Below, piece by piece: positions 16,072-24,656 of a stretch of DNA of 64,000 nucleotides. Made by a program: the position numbers and the translations under genes. Source of the DNA: Sphingopyxis sp. (lineage in GTDB: Bacteria; Pseudomonadota; Alphaproteobacteria; Sphingomonadales; Sphingomonadaceae); assembly GCA_017745175.1 (NCBI GenBank), contig JAGHZY010000014.1:28183-92182 (forward strand). Reading direction: 5' to 3'. Every line of letters begins with the position of its first letter. Within the stretch, counting starts at the first letter, position 1. The notes under the pieces were generated by a model, which made no database searches, was not told where the DNA came from, and saw only the letters and a program-made list of their open reading frames with translations.

Positions 16072-16074
16072 GCG

Positions 16075-16183
16075 ATATGTCCGGATTGATATGCGACAAC
16101 GGCGCGCGAACCTGCTGGTTCGCACGCAGCGCACATCCCGATTGCGCCGGGATGTTAGCGGTTGCCCGCAATCTCGGACATAT
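16075..16183. promoter_or_regulatory. Nested dyads upstream of yjhX-like gene
   Basis: An outer 9-base perfect inverted repeat, ATATGTCCG at 16075-16083 and CGGACATAT at 16175-16183, encloses two further perfect dyads. These are GCGAACC-TGCT-GGTTCGC (16106-16123) and ACATCCC / GGGATGT (16133-16139 and 16149-16155). The left outer arm covers the region where ribosomes would bind the yjhX-like mRNA. This looks like an operator or an RNA switch between the divergent yjhX-like and PHB depolymerase genes. Confidence 0.5.
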
Positions 16184-16346
16184 TCACTCCATGGGCGCAT
16201 CTTGCACCGCTCGAAGCAGATTATTCGACTTCGATACGCCCCGCAATGATTTTGATGCATTGCACAATGGGACGGAGCCCCTAGACTGCTAACCAATGAG
16301 CAGGCGCCGGAGAGCGCCGCCGGGCAACGCAAGGAATGATCCGAAT

Positions 16347-17567
16347 ATGCTGTATCACGCGTTTGACATGCAGAAAAACTGGCTGGCCGGGGCGAGCGCG
16401 CTCGCCACAGCGGGCGCGCAGGTGATGCAGCACCCGGCGAATCCGCTCGGCTATTTCGGTGGCAGCCCCATGTTCGCCTCGGCGCTGGAAGTCTTTGCAC
16501 ATGCCGCGGCACCGCGCGGCAAGCCGGGGTTCGAGCTGTATGAGACCGTCGTCGACGGCGAAACGGTGCGCGTGACCGAGGCGATCGAGGCGCGCAAGCC
16601 GTTTGGCCAGCTCAAGCATTTCAGGCATAGGGGCACGAAAGACGCGCCCAAGCTGCTGATCGTCGCGCCGATGTCGGGCCATTATGCGACGCTGCTGCGC
16701 GGCACGGTCGAACGCATGCTGCCTGGCCACGACGTGTGGATCACCGACTGGCGCGACGCCCGCAACGTGCCGCTCGCAGCCGGCAAGTTCGATCTCGACG
16801 ATTATGTCGATTATATCATCGCGTGGCTCGAACATATCGGGCCCGGCGCGCATATGCTCGCGGTGTGCCAGCCGTCGGTGCCGAGCCTTGCCGCCGCGGC
16901 GGTCATGGCGGCGAACAGGCACAAGTGCCGGCCCAAGACGCTGACGATGATGGGCGGCCCGATCGACACGCGCGAGGCGCCGACCGCGGTCAACGAGCAT
17001 GCCACGACGCGGCCCTATGCCTGGTTTCAGGAAAATGTGATCGCGACCGTTCCGGCCTGGTACCCGGGCGCGGGACGCCGCGTCTATCCGGGCTTCCTGC
17101 AGCTCGCGGGCTTCATGTCGATGAACCTCGGAAATCACATGATGAGCCATTGGGAGATGTTCAAGCATCTGGTCGAGGGCGACGGCGAGAGCGCCGACAA
17201 GACCAAGGAATTCTATGACGAGTATCGCGCGGTGTGCGACATGACTGCCGAATTCTATCTGCAGACCGTCGACATGGTGTTCCAGCGCCACCTGTTGCCG
17301 AAGGGTGAAATGCTGCATCGCGGGCAGCCGGTCGATGTCGGCGTGATCGAGGATATCGCGATCCTCGCTATCGAGGGCGAGCGCGACGATATTTCGGGGA
17401 TCGGGCAGACCAAGGCAGCGCTGACGATCGCCAAGGCGCTCCCCGCCGACAGGAAGAAATATCTGATGGCGAAGGGGGTAGGCCACTACGGTATCTTCAA
17501 CGGCCGAAAATGGCGCGAGGATATCGCGCCGGTGGTCGAGAAATGGATTCGCGCCAACGGCGGGTGA
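16347..17567 (+). CDS. phaZ: Intracellular polyhydroxyalkanoate depolymerase
   Basis: The 406-residue enzyme degrades native PHB granules in the cytoplasm. It carries the family's Cys-type nucleophile box AVCQPSVPS with C174 in place of a Ser, as in Ralstonia PhaZa1. It also has the YAWFQENVIATVPAWYPGAGRRVYPGFLQ-type central block and a C-terminal ILAIEGERDDISGIGQT and GVGHYGIFNGRKWRE with catalytic Asp and His. ATG 16347 was chosen because the family starts MLYHAFDMQ. No phaC or phasin lies nearby. A 255-base stretch without a gene follows. Confidence 0.94.
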   Translation: MLYHAFDMQKNWLAGASALATAGAQVMQHPANPLGYFGGSPMFASALEVFAHAAAPRGKPGFELYETVVDGETVRVTEAIEARKPFGQLKHFRHRGTKDAPKLLIVAPMSGHYATLLRGTVERMLPGHDVWITDWRDARNVPLAAGKFDLDDYVDYIIAWLEHIGPGAHMLAVCQPSVPSLAAAAVMAANRHKCRPKTLTMMGGPIDTREAPTAVNEHATTRPYAWFQENVIATVPAWYPGAGRRVYPGFLQLAGFMSMNLGNHMMSHWEMFKHLVEGDGESADKTKEFYDEYRAVCDMTAEFYLQTVDMVFQRHLLPKGEMLHRGQPVDVGVIEDIAILAIEGERDDISGIGQTKAALTIAKALPADRKKYLMAKGVGHYGIFNGRKWREDIAPVVEKWIRANGG

Positions 17568-17822
17568 AGTTCGGCTGTTTTCGCCCGGTAGCCGGCAAGC
17601 TGTTTCAGGACCGCAATTCGCCGAAGCAGGCATTTTCGGCCGTTACACACGTCGACCGGATCAATCGGGAGCACGCCGCTCGGCACCGGGCATTTTTCCT
17701 GCGAAGTGTGCTGGCCATTCCCGAAAACAATATGTGCGCTGCGCAGGACAATGGCGGGCTGGCGACGATGGCGAGCGGCAGCCATAACGATCCCTCCCTC
17801 TTCCGGGTAACGGAGTGTCGCC

Positions 17823-18854
17823 ATGCCCCCGCAGATCATCAATCGCCAATGGCTGTTGGCACGCCGTCCCGAGGGGCAGGTGCTTGTTGACGATTTCCGG
17901 CGATATGATGCGCCTCTTCCCCGCCCCGATCTGACCGCGGGTGAAATTCTCGTCCGCAACCTCATGTTCGGTTTCGACCCTGCCCAGCGCGGCTGGATGG
18001 ACGACGTGCAGGGTTATATGCCGCCCATGGCCATCGATGCGCCGGTGCGCGGCAGCGCCGCCGCGCGTGTCGTAGCTTCGGCCAACCCCGCCTATCCCGA
18101 GGGGGCGATGGTGCGCGGACTGTTCGGCTGGCAGGACTATGCCGTCGCGGGACGGGCCGGCGAAGCCGATCCGGTACGAATAGCCCCCGACATCCTACCC
18201 GAAGAGGCGCTGGGCGTGCTGGGGGCGGCAAGCATCACCGCCTATGTCGGGATGCTTGATGTCGGGCGGCTCGGTGCGGGTGATTGCGTGCTGGTTTCGG
18301 GCGCAGCTGGTGCTGTCGGGTCGGTCGCAGTGCAGATCGCACGCCTCTATGGCGCGCGCGTCATCGGGATCGCTGGCGGGCCCGAGAAATGTCGCTGGCT
18401 GATCGAGGATTATGGCGCCGACGCTGCAATCGACTATCACAACGAGGACATACGGGCGCGGCTGAGGGCGCTTGCGCCGGCCGGGATCGACCTGTTCTTC
18501 GACAATGTTGGCGGCTCGACCCTCGAAGCGGGAATTGCGCATATCGGGCGTTTCGGCCGGATCGTCCTGTGCGGCGCAATCGCGGGCTACAATGACGAGC
18601 GCCCTGCGCCCGGCCCGCGCAATCTGATGCGCCTGATCTCGCAGCGTGCGGAAATGCGTGGCTTTATCCTGCTTGATCATCTGGATCGGCTGGCCACGGC
18701 GACGGAGCAGCTCAGGCAATGGGTTCGCGATGGCCATATACGCTATCGTACGGATATTCAGCATGGCTTCGAGACCATCCCGCAAACATTCCTGCGTCTG
18801 TTCAGCGGCGCCAGCCGGGGCAAGCAGTTGTTGCGGATCGACGGCGCGGAATAG
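17823..18854 (+). CDS. NADP-dependent MDR oxidoreductase (CurA/PTGR-like)
   Basis: The 343-residue protein belongs to the zinc-independent medium-chain dehydrogenase/reductase group. It opens NRQWLLARRPEGQ, has YMPPMAIDAPVRGSA, a nucleotide-binding VSGAAGAVGSVAVQIARLYGARVIG, FDNVGGSTLEAGI and FGRIVLCGAIAGYN. These are hallmarks of the CurA/leukotriene B4 dehydrogenase family, which reduces alpha,beta-unsaturated ketones or aldehydes with NADPH. No catalytic zinc Cys set is present. It stands as a single gene. Confidence 0.9.
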   Translation: MPPQIINRQWLLARRPEGQVLVDDFRRYDAPLPRPDLTAGEILVRNLMFGFDPAQRGWMDDVQGYMPPMAIDAPVRGSAAARVVASANPAYPEGAMVRGLFGWQDYAVAGRAGEADPVRIAPDILPEEALGVLGAASITAYVGMLDVGRLGAGDCVLVSGAAGAVGSVAVQIARLYGARVIGIAGGPEKCRWLIEDYGADAAIDYHNEDIRARLRALAPAGIDLFFDNVGGSTLEAGIAHIGRFGRIVLCGAIAGYNDERPAPGPRNLMRLISQRAEMRGFILLDHLDRLATATEQLRQWVRDGHIRYRTDIQHGFETIPQTFLRLFSGASRGKQLLRIDGAE

Positions 18855-18901
18855 TCGGGAGTCATCGGACGTCGACCCTGCTCACGGGACTGCGCGCCGG
18901 A

Positions 18902-19297
18902 TCAATGCCAGGGTGAGGTCCGTACTCCCCAATAGGCAATGTAAAGCAGACCTGCCCACAAGAGCAGGATGAAGACCATGCCGGCACGGCTCGACGGGCG
19001 TTCGCTCGCGGCCTCGGCGACGGCATGGAGCTCGGCCCAGAGCGGCGGGGGGATGAGCCGCCGGACGGCGAGCAATCCGAGCGGGACGATGATCAGATCG
19101 TCGAGCCATCCGAGCACCGGAATGAAATCCGGGATCAGGTCGATCGGCGACAACGCGTAGGCCGCGACCGCCACCGCAAGGATGCGCGCGAGCAGCGGCA
19201 CGCGCGGATCGCGCGCGGCGAACCAGGCGGTGTGCGCCTCGACCGCGAGGCGGCGGCCAAGATCGCCGATGTGTTCGGAAAGGGATTTGCCGCTCAT
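18902..19297 (-). CDS. DUF1232 (YkvA-like) membrane protein
   Basis: The 131-residue product has the DUF1232 core LLARILAVAVAAYALSPIDLIPDFIPVLGWLDDLIIVPLGLLAVRRLIP, with the conserved SPIDLIPDFIP loop between two helices. A third C-terminal membrane helix is MVFILLLWAGLLYIAYWG. Start 19297 (MSGKSLSEHIG) has GAGGG 5 bases upstream; ATG 19309 with AGGA at 6 bases is equally possible. The gene diverges from dgcA. The function of the family is unknown. Confidence 0.87.
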   Translation of the reverse strand: MSGKSLSEHIGDLGRRLAVEAHTAWFAARDPRVPLLARILAVAVAAYALSPIDLIPDFIPVLGWLDDLIIVPLGLLAVRRLIPPPLWAELHAVAEAASERPSSRAGMVFILLLWAGLLYIAYWGVRTSPWH

Positions 19298-19321
19298 CGC
19301 ATCCCTCATTACTGTTCCTGC

Positions 19322-20314
19322 ATGGCTATCCAACTGAAAAGCGCGCGTGTCGAACGCTGGCCCGTTGCCGGCGAGTTCGTCATCAGCCGCGGCGCCAGGA
19401 CGCATGTCGACGTCGTCGTGGCGGAAATCGAGGGCGAAGGCGAGCTCGGGCGCGGTGAAGGCACGCCCGTCTATTATCTGGGCGAGGATGCGGCGGGATG
19501 CCGCGACCAGCTATTGCTTGCGGCGGCGCATATCACCGGGCTGGATGCCGTCGGCGCGCGCGCGGCGGTGCAGGAAATCATGGCACCGGGCGCGGCGCGC
19601 AACGCGCTCGACTGTGCGTTGTGGGATCTGGAGGCGCGGCAGCGCGGGCTTCGTCTCTGGCAGCTCGCGGGATGCGATGGCGCGCCCACCGCGCGCGTCA
19701 CGGCCTATACCATCTCGCTCGGCACGCCGGGTGCGATGGCGGAACAGGCGGCGACGGCCGCCGCGGACGGCTATCGTCTGCTCAAGATCAAGCTGACCGG
19801 CGAGGGCGACCGGTTGCGCGTCGCCGGCGTGCGCAAGGGGGCGCCGGACGCGCGGCTGATCGTCGACGCAAACGAAAGCTGGGGCGAAATCGACATACTG
19901 AGCGAGGCCGAGGCGCTGGCCGACATGGGAGTCGAAATGATCGAGCAGCCGGTGCCGGTGGGCGCCGACGCGCTGCTCGATCCCGTCTATGCTCCGTTGC
20001 CCTTCGTGGCCGACGAAAGCTGCCAGACCGCCGCCGATATCGCGCGGATCGGCCCCTTTTACGACGGCGTCAATATCAAGCTCGACAAGGCAGGCGGGCT
20101 CACCGAGGCGCTGAAGATTGCTGATGCTGCCGACGCGGCCGGCCTGTCGATCATGGTCGGATGCATGCTCTCGACCAGCCTTGCGATCGCTCCGGCCTTC
20201 GTGCTCGCGCAGCGCGCGCGATGGGTCGATCTTGACGGTCCCGCGCTTCTGGCGCGCGACCGTGCGGCCGGCTTCGAATTTCGCGAAGGGCGCATCGGGC
20301 CGCCCGCCGTCTGA
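19322..20314 (+). CDS. dgcA: N-acetyl-D-Glu racemase / dipeptide epimerase
   Basis: The 330-residue enolase-superfamily enzyme has the KxK pair (KIK, 155-157), metal ligands D182 in VDAN, E208 in IEQP and D231 in DES, and the second catalytic Lys K253 in NIKLDKAGG. These define the muconate-lactonizing subgroup of Ala-Glu epimerases. Alphaproteobacterial members are named DgcA. They act on acylated or dipeptide Glu and may serve cell-wall peptide recycling. ATG 19322 begins MAIQLKSARVERWP. Confidence 0.9.
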   Translation: MAIQLKSARVERWPVAGEFVISRGARTHVDVVVAEIEGEGELGRGEGTPVYYLGEDAAGCRDQLLLAAAHITGLDAVGARAAVQEIMAPGAARNALDCALWDLEARQRGLRLWQLAGCDGAPTARVTAYTISLGTPGAMAEQAATAAADGYRLLKIKLTGEGDRLRVAGVRKGAPDARLIVDANESWGEIDILSEAEALADMGVEMIEQPVPVGADALLDPVYAPLPFVADESCQTAADIARIGPFYDGVNIKLDKAGGLTEALKIADAADAAGLSIMVGCMLSTSLAIAPAFVLAQRARWVDLDGPALLARDRAAGFEFREGRIGPPAV

Positions 20315-20316
20315 TC

Positions 20317-20781
20317 CTAGAGCGCCACTTCGGCATGCTTGCCGAGATCGCCGGCCTTCATGGTCATGCCGGTCGCAAGCTTGAACCGGCCCGTGATCCC
20401 GGGATCCGCCGTCCAGATTTCGGCATCGTCGAGGTCGAAGCGAAGGAGGACGAGCCCGGGGTCGTCCTTTCCGCCCTCGTACCAGGCCGCGATGCTGTTG
20501 TTCCACAGTCTGTCGAGCACGGCGCGGTCGGACTCGCGGCGGAGCGTTCCCGATATGCAGGCGAAGAGGTCGTGGCCCTTCGAAGCGAATTGCGCCATTG
20601 CGGGGCCGCCGCCCGCGAGCCGGTTGTCAGTCGCGGTGAAGAACCAGAAGGCGCTGTGCGCATCCTTGTCGAGCTGGGCGTGCATCGGGATATGATGCTC
20701 GCGCTCGCCGGTCGCGCCGATCATGACATGGGGGCTGTCGGCCAGCGCCTTCCAGAACTGCTTCCTGATATCCTCGTTCAT
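20317..20781 (-). CDS. Pyridoxamine 5'-phosphate oxidase-like (general stress 26) protein
   Basis: The 154-residue split-barrel flavin-binding fold protein begins MNEDIRKQFWKALADSPHVMIG. It contains HIPMHAQLDKDAHSAFWFFTATDNRLA and ACISGTLRRESDRAVLDRLWNNSIAAWYEGGKDDPGLVLLRFDLDDAEIW, typical of the general-stress-protein-26 branch. FMN or F420 binding is known for relatives; activity here is not predictable. AGGA lies about 9 bases before ATG 20781. It ends 2 bases from the dgcA stop (convergent). Confidence 0.87.
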   Translation of the reverse strand: MNEDIRKQFWKALADSPHVMIGATGEREHHIPMHAQLDKDAHSAFWFFTATDNRLAGGGPAMAQFASKGHDLFACISGTLRRESDRAVLDRLWNNSIAAWYEGGKDDPGLVLLRFDLDDAEIWTADPGITGRFKLATGMTMKAGDLGKHAEVAL

Positions 20782-20845
20782 GGGACGGTTCCTTTCGTCC
20801 CCTCGATAATCGATCAACGTAGCGGCCGGACGGTTGTTGCCCGGT

Positions 20846-21241
20846 TCATCGCAGCCGCGGCTCCGCATAGCTGACGACTTCATATTCGATGCCGTCGGGG
20901 TCGAAGAAATAGAAGCGGCGGCCGGGTTCATAATCGCCGTGGTTGAACGGCGTGAGGCCGACCGCCTTGACGCGCATCTCGATCGTATCGAGGTCGTCGA
21001 CCTGCACGCCGATATGGTTGAGCGGTTCGCCCTTCGGATAACGAATGCTCTGATCCTCGCCGTCGGGGCCGGTGTAGAGCGCGATATAGGCGGCGTCGCT
21101 GCCGAGGTGAATCGTCCGCCCGCCGTCGCGTGCGGGACCGCGCCAGCGCTCGTGCCAGCCGAAGATCGCCGACAGGATGCCGGCGGTACGATCGGGATCG
21201 CTGACCGTCAGATTCACGTGCTCGATGAAGGGATGCGTCAC
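20846..21241 (-). CDS. VOC family (glyoxalase/dioxygenase-fold) protein
   Basis: The 131-residue protein starts at GTG 21241 with GGAG 7 bases upstream. The N-terminal FIEHVNLTVSDPDRTAGIL and C-terminal LNHIGVQVDDLDTIEMRVKAVGL ... RRFYFFDPDGIEYEVVSY give the paired beta-alpha-beta modules and metal ligands (H8, H79-type, E near the end) of the VOC superfamily. Relatives detoxify methylglyoxal, fosfomycin or bleomycin, or act as dioxygenases. Its promoter region holds a MerR-type operator, so SoxR encoded divergently is the likely controller. Confidence 0.88.
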   Translation of the reverse strand: MTHPFIEHVNLTVSDPDRTAGILSAIFGWHERWRGPARDGGRTIHLGSDAAYIALYTGPDGEDQSIRYPKGEPLNHIGVQVDDLDTIEMRVKAVGLTPFNHGDYEPGRRFYFFDPDGIEYEVVSYAEPRLR

Positions 21242-21272
21242 CTGTCTTCTCCTGATTCGCGTTGACGCGGGG

Positions 21273-21303
21273 CTTATGAAAGCTAAAGTCAGGTTTAGAT
21301 CAA
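21273..21303 (-). promoter_or_regulatory. MerR/SoxR-type promoter with dyad in a 19-base spacer
   Basis: Read on the minus strand, TTGATC (21303-21298) and CATAAG (21278-21273) form -35 and -10 boxes with a 19-base spacer. That overlong spacing is characteristic of promoters activated by MerR-family proteins. The spacer holds the dyad CTAAA-GTCAGG-TTTAG (21283-21298). It drives the VOC gene and lies 23 bases before the start codon of the divergent soxR. Confidence 0.65.
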
Positions 21304-21325
21304 GCAAAAAGCAGGAGCGCGGGCC

Positions 21326-21796
21326 ATGCACCGGACCGACCTGATCGCGATCGGCGAGCTCGCGGCGCGCACCGGCGTCGCGGTGTCGGCGATCCGCTTT
21401 TATGAGGCGAAAGGCCTGGTCGAGGCGCTGCGCACGACCGGCGGGCAGCGCCGTTTCCTGCGCGCCGACATTCGCCGCGTCTCTTTCATCCTGATCGCGC
21501 AACAACTGGGGCTGAGCCTTGAGGAGATCGCTGCCGAGCTGGCACGGCTTCCGGCCGGGCGGACGCCCAACGGCGCGGACTGGACGCGGATCAGCACCGG
21601 GCTCGGCGCGCGGATCGATGCGCAGATCGCGGCACTGGAACGGACGCGCAAACTGCTCGGCAACTGCATCGGCTGCGGGTGCCTGTCGCTGAAGAAATGC
21701 GGGCTGTACAACCGCGAGGACAAGGCGGCGCAGCGCGGCGCGGGGCCGCGCTATTTGCTCGGCGACCGGGCAGGCCAGATTGCCGAGATCGGGTAA
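21326..21796 (+). CDS. soxR: Redox-sensitive transcriptional activator SoxR
   Basis: The 156-residue MerR-family regulator has an N-terminal winged helix (IGELAARTGVAVSAIRFYEAKGL), a dimerisation helix, and the [2Fe-2S] motif C114-x2-C117-x-C119-x5-C125 (CIGCGCLSLKKC), the SoxR hallmark. Oxidation of the cluster by redox-cycling compounds activates transcription. No soxS is expected outside enterics; such SoxR usually controls a neighbour directly. The divergent VOC gene with a matching operator is the obvious target. Confidence 0.95.
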   Translation: MHRTDLIAIGELAARTGVAVSAIRFYEAKGLVEALRTTGGQRRFLRADIRRVSFILIAQQLGLSLEEIAAELARLPAGRTPNGADWTRISTGLGARIDAQIAALERTRKLLGNCIGCGCLSLKKCGLYNREDKAAQRGAGPRYLLGDRAGQIAEIG

Positions 21797-21863
21797 TGCT
21801 TGCCCGGTTCTGGCATGATATGTAGCATCACTTCATATCGTGCTAACTGTCTGGAGAGGCTGA

Positions 21864-22346
21864 ATGAAAGCACTCTATGCTGCCTTGCTTGCCGTTGCCG
21901 CGACGAACGCCGCGCCAGCGTTCGCCGCGCCGACGTCCGCATCCCCGCTGATCGGCAGCTGGGCGGTCGATACGTCGCGCCTGACGATGCCGCCCGAAGC
22001 GCGGCCGAAGAGCGTCACCATTTCCTATGAGGATGTCGGCGGCGGCAAGTGGCGGACGAATGTCGAAGTCGTGCTGCCCGACAGCAAGAAGGTCCAGGCG
22101 ATATCGACCTATGTCCCGGACGGAACCGCGACACCGGTCGAAGGCAATCTGGAAGCCGACATGGCGGCGACGCGGCTGCCCGAACCGGGCGTGATGGTGA
22201 CCGCGCTCGCATTGCACGGCAATCCGGGGTCGATGCGGACCTATACCGTGTCCGCCGATGGCAAGACGATGACCGAGACCGTGGTCTATTTCACGCAGGA
22301 GGGCGTGCCCGCGATGCGGACGAATTATTTCAATCGCGTGCGTTGA
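21864..22346 (+). CDS. Exported protein of unknown function
   Basis: The 160-residue product starts MKALYAALLAVAATNAAPAFAAP, a signal peptide cut after AFA. The mature part is beta-rich: PLIGSWAVDTSRLTMPPEARP, SVTISYEDVGGGKWRTNVEV, RTYTVSADGKTMTETVVYF. This resembles small lipocalin-like periplasmic proteins that compare computed and observed content. I recognise no named family. SD-like GGAGAGG lies 9 bases before ATG. It stands alone between soxR and a repeat element. Confidence 0.75.
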   Translation: MKALYAALLAVAATNAAPAFAAPTSASPLIGSWAVDTSRLTMPPEARPKSVTISYEDVGGGKWRTNVEVVLPDSKKVQAISTYVPDGTATPVEGNLEADMAATRLPEPGVMVTALALHGNPGSMRTYTVSADGKTMTETVVYFTQEGVPAMRTNYFNRVR

Positions 22347-22389
22347 GGGCGGTTGGCGAAGGTCGGCTTTGGGTGGATTCCAGACATTC

Positions 22390-22460
22390 GTCATCCCGGA
22401 CTTGATCCGGGATCCATCGCAGCGCTGAAGTCATGGACCCCGGATCAAGTCCGGGGTGAC
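22390..22460. repeat. Alphaproteobacterial REP-type inverted repeat
   Basis: Arms at 22390-22417 and 22433-22460 are inverted copies matching at 26 of 28 positions, each holding CGGACTTGATCCGG or its complement. This exact style of palindrome is widespread between genes in alphaproteobacteria. It separates the exported-protein gene from the convergent monooxygenase gene and may terminate or stabilise both transcripts. Confidence 0.9.
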
Positions 22461-22517
22461 GACAAAAGAGAGTGGCCGCTTCCGGCAGTTAGCAGCCGTC
22501 CCGCCTCCAACCGACAG

Positions 22518-22808
22518 TCAGACCGCGCCGAGCGTCTCGATCTCGGGCGCGCCGGCGAGGCAGGGGCCGAGGCGCGCGCCGATCGACCGGAAATGGTCCG
22601 AGGCGCGGTGCGCGTCGAGCGCAGTCTGGTCGTCATAGCATTCGAGCACCTTGTAGGCGCCCGCCTCGCCCGTCTTGAACAGGCGGTAATAGCTGTTGCC
22701 CGCTTCGTTCGCGTTCACGGCGGCGGCGAGTTCGGCGAAGATGCCCTCGAATTCGGCTTCCTTGCCGGACTGGACGCGCAGCGTAGCGATCACACCGATG
22801 GCACTCAT
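22518..22808 (-). CDS. Putative quinol monooxygenase (ABM/YgiN family)
   Basis: The 96-residue dimeric ferredoxin-like fold protein contains VIATLRVQSGKEAEFEGIFAELAAAVNANEAGNSYYRLFK, ECYDDQTALDAHRASDHFRSIG and a C-terminal beta strand. These match the antibiotic biosynthesis monooxygenase family that includes YgiN. It acts on quinols or aromatic polyketides without cofactor. It lies 15 bases downstream of a CMD-family gene and likely belongs to the same operon as the thiolase. Confidence 0.9.
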   Translation of the reverse strand: MSAIGVIATLRVQSGKEAEFEGIFAELAAAVNANEAGNSYYRLFKTGEAGAYKVLECYDDQTALDAHRASDHFRSIGARLGPCLAGAPEIETLGAV

Positions 22809-22823
22809 GTCTCTCTCCTTGTT

Positions 22824-23408
22824 TCAGGCCTTGAGGTCGGGGTCGACGGTCCAGCCGTCCTCGACCTGGATGCCGAAGCTGTTCAAAATCATCGAAACCT
22901 GCGTGTACTGACCGACGGTCATGACGAGGTCCATGCGGCCCTTGTCGCCGAGCGGCGCGAGCGCGGTCCAGCTGGCGTCGGTCACGAAATGGTTGGTCGT
23001 GAGCTCGTCGGTCGCGCGCAGCATCGCGCGGTCGAGGTCGTTCCAGCCGTCCGCGTCGGGGCCGGTCTTTATGCGCGCGATCTCGTCTTCGGCAAGGCCG
23101 CAGTCGAGGCCGATGCGCTTGTGCTGGGTCCACTCATAACCCGAGCGGCAGTTGTAGCCGGTGCGCAGGATGACGAGTTCGCGGTCGCGCGGGGAAAGCG
23201 CGTTGCGCTTCGAGAGGATATAATTACCCCAGCCGAGGAAGGCGGTGAGCGCCTTGGGTGCGTGGGCGAGGGTTCGGAAAATGTTGAGGATCCTGCCGCC
23301 CCCGACCTTGCCGCCTTCGGAAGCAAGGAAGGGTTCGAGCGCGGCGCGCTGGTCGGCATCGAGCCGGCCCAAATCGACCGGCTCGATACGCGGAACGCTC
23401 AGGCGCAA
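22824..23408 (-). CDS. Carboxymuconolactone decarboxylase family protein
   Basis: About 194 residues match the CMD/AhpD fold: RILNIFRTLAHAPKALTAFLGWGNYIL, LSPRDRELVILRTGYNCRSGYEWTQHKRIG and the C-terminal helix DLVMTVGQYTQVSMILNSFGIQ. Only one Cys of the AhpD CxxC pair is present, with His in WTQH, so a hydrolase or decarboxylase role is likelier than peroxidase. The start is uncertain: TTG 23408 lies one base after the thiolase stop and suits coupling. Confidence 0.85.
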   Translation of the reverse strand: MRLSVPRIEPVDLGRLDADQRAALEPFLASEGGKVGGGRILNIFRTLAHAPKALTAFLGWGNYILSKRNALSPRDRELVILRTGYNCRSGYEWTQHKRIGLDCGLAEDEIARIKTGPDADGWNDLDRAMLRATDELTTNHFVTDASWTALAPLGDKGRMDLVMTVGQYTQVSMILNSFGIQVEDGWTVDPDLKA

Positions 23409-23409
23409 A

Positions 23410-24591
23410 TCAGAAGACCTCGAACAGGCCCGCTGCGCCCTGGCCGCCACCGATGCACATGGTGACGACGGCATATTTGACGCCGCGGCGCTTGCCTTCG
23501 ATCAGCGCGTGGCCGACGCAGCGCGCGCCGGTCATGCCGAAGGGGTGGCCGATCGAGATCGAGCCGCCGTTGACGTTGAGCAGTTCGTTCGGGATGCCGA
23601 GCTGATCGCGGCAATAGAGGACCTGCACGGCAAAGGCTTCGTTGAGTTCCCAGAGGCCGATGTCGTCCATCTTGAGGTCGAAGCGTTCGAGCAGCTTCGG
23701 GATCGCGAAGACGGGACCGATGCCCATTTCGTCGGGCTCGGTGCCCGCGACCGCCATGCCGACATAGCGGCCGAGCGGCTGGAGGCCCTTCTTTTCGGCG
23801 ACCTTGGCTTCCATCAGCACCGCGGCCGACGCACCGTCGGCGAGCTGGCTGGCGTTGCCCGCGGTGATCGAGAAGCCTTCGCCCATCACCGGCTTCAGGC
23901 TCGACAGCCCTTCGAGCGTCGTGTCGGGACGGTTGCACTCGTCCTTGTCGGCGACGACGTCCTTGAAGGTGACCTCCTTGGTTTCCTTGTTCACGACAGC
24001 CATGGTGGCCGGGCACGCGACGATCTCGTCGTCATATTTGCCGGCGGCCTGTGCCGCGGCGGTGCGCTGCTGCGACTGGAACGAATATTCGTCCTGATAT
24101 TCGCGGCTGATGTTGTAGCGCTTCGCGACGACCTCTGCGGTGCCGATCATCGGCATATAGGTGTCCTTGTGCATCGCGATCAGCTCGGCGTCGGTCTCGA
24201 TGAACACCTTGCCGCTGCCGCTGACCTTCGAGATCGACTCGATGCCGCCGGCGACCGCGATGTCCTGACGATCGACGATGATCTGCTTCGCGGCGGTCGC
24301 GATCGTCATCAGGCCCGACGAGCACTGGCGGTCGATCGACATGCCGGGGACGGTGACAGGCAGGCCCGAACGCAGCGCGATCAGGCGCGCGACGTTCATC
24401 GTCTGCGATCCCTGCTGCATCGCGGCACCGAAGACGACGTCGTCGATCTCGCCGCCCTCGATACCGGCGCGCTCGACCGCGGCGCGGACCGCATGGGCGC
24501 CGAGCGTCGGGGCGAGGGTGTTGTTGAACGAGCCGCGCGCCGCCTTGGTCAGCGGGGTGCGGGCGGTGGAAACGATGACGGCGTCACGCAT
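23410..24591 (-). CDS. Acetyl-CoA acyltransferase (thiolase)
   Basis: The 393-residue thiolase has the nucleophile Cys in [10 protein letters not shown], the NEAFAVQ motif, active-site His in [13 protein letters not shown] and the second Cys in [14 protein letters not shown]. These are all the catalytic elements of the acetyl-CoA C-acyltransferase family, which cleaves 3-ketoacyl-CoA. AAGGA stands 8 bases before the ATG. It forms a likely operon with the CMD and YgiN-like genes downstream and the MaoC gene upstream, which suggests fatty-acid, steroid or aromatic side-chain breakdown. Confidence 0.94.
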   Translation of the reverse strand: MRDAVIVSTARTPLTKAARGSFNNTLAPTLGAHAVRAAVERAGIEGGEIDDVVFGAAMQQGSQTMNVARLIALRSGLPVTVPGMSIDRQCSSGLMTIATAAKQIIVDRQDIAVAGGIESISKVSGSGKVFIETDAELIAMHKDTYMPMIGTAEVVAKRYNISREYQDEYSFQSQQRTAAAQAAGKYDDEIVACPATMAVVNKETKEVTFKDVVADKDECNRPDTTLEGLSSLKPVMGEGFSITAGNASQLADGASAAVLMEAKVAEKKGLQPLGRYVGMAVAGTEPDEMGIGPVFAIPKLLERFDLKMDDIGLWELNEAFAVQVLYCRDQLGIPNELLNVNGGSISIGHPFGMTGARCVGHALIEGKRRGVKYAVVTMCIGGGQGAAGLFEVF

Positions 24592-24656
24592 GATAGGAGT
24601 CCTTCTTTCTGGTTCCGGTTATCTTAACGGGGGAGGTCAGCCGGGAAAGCCATGCT

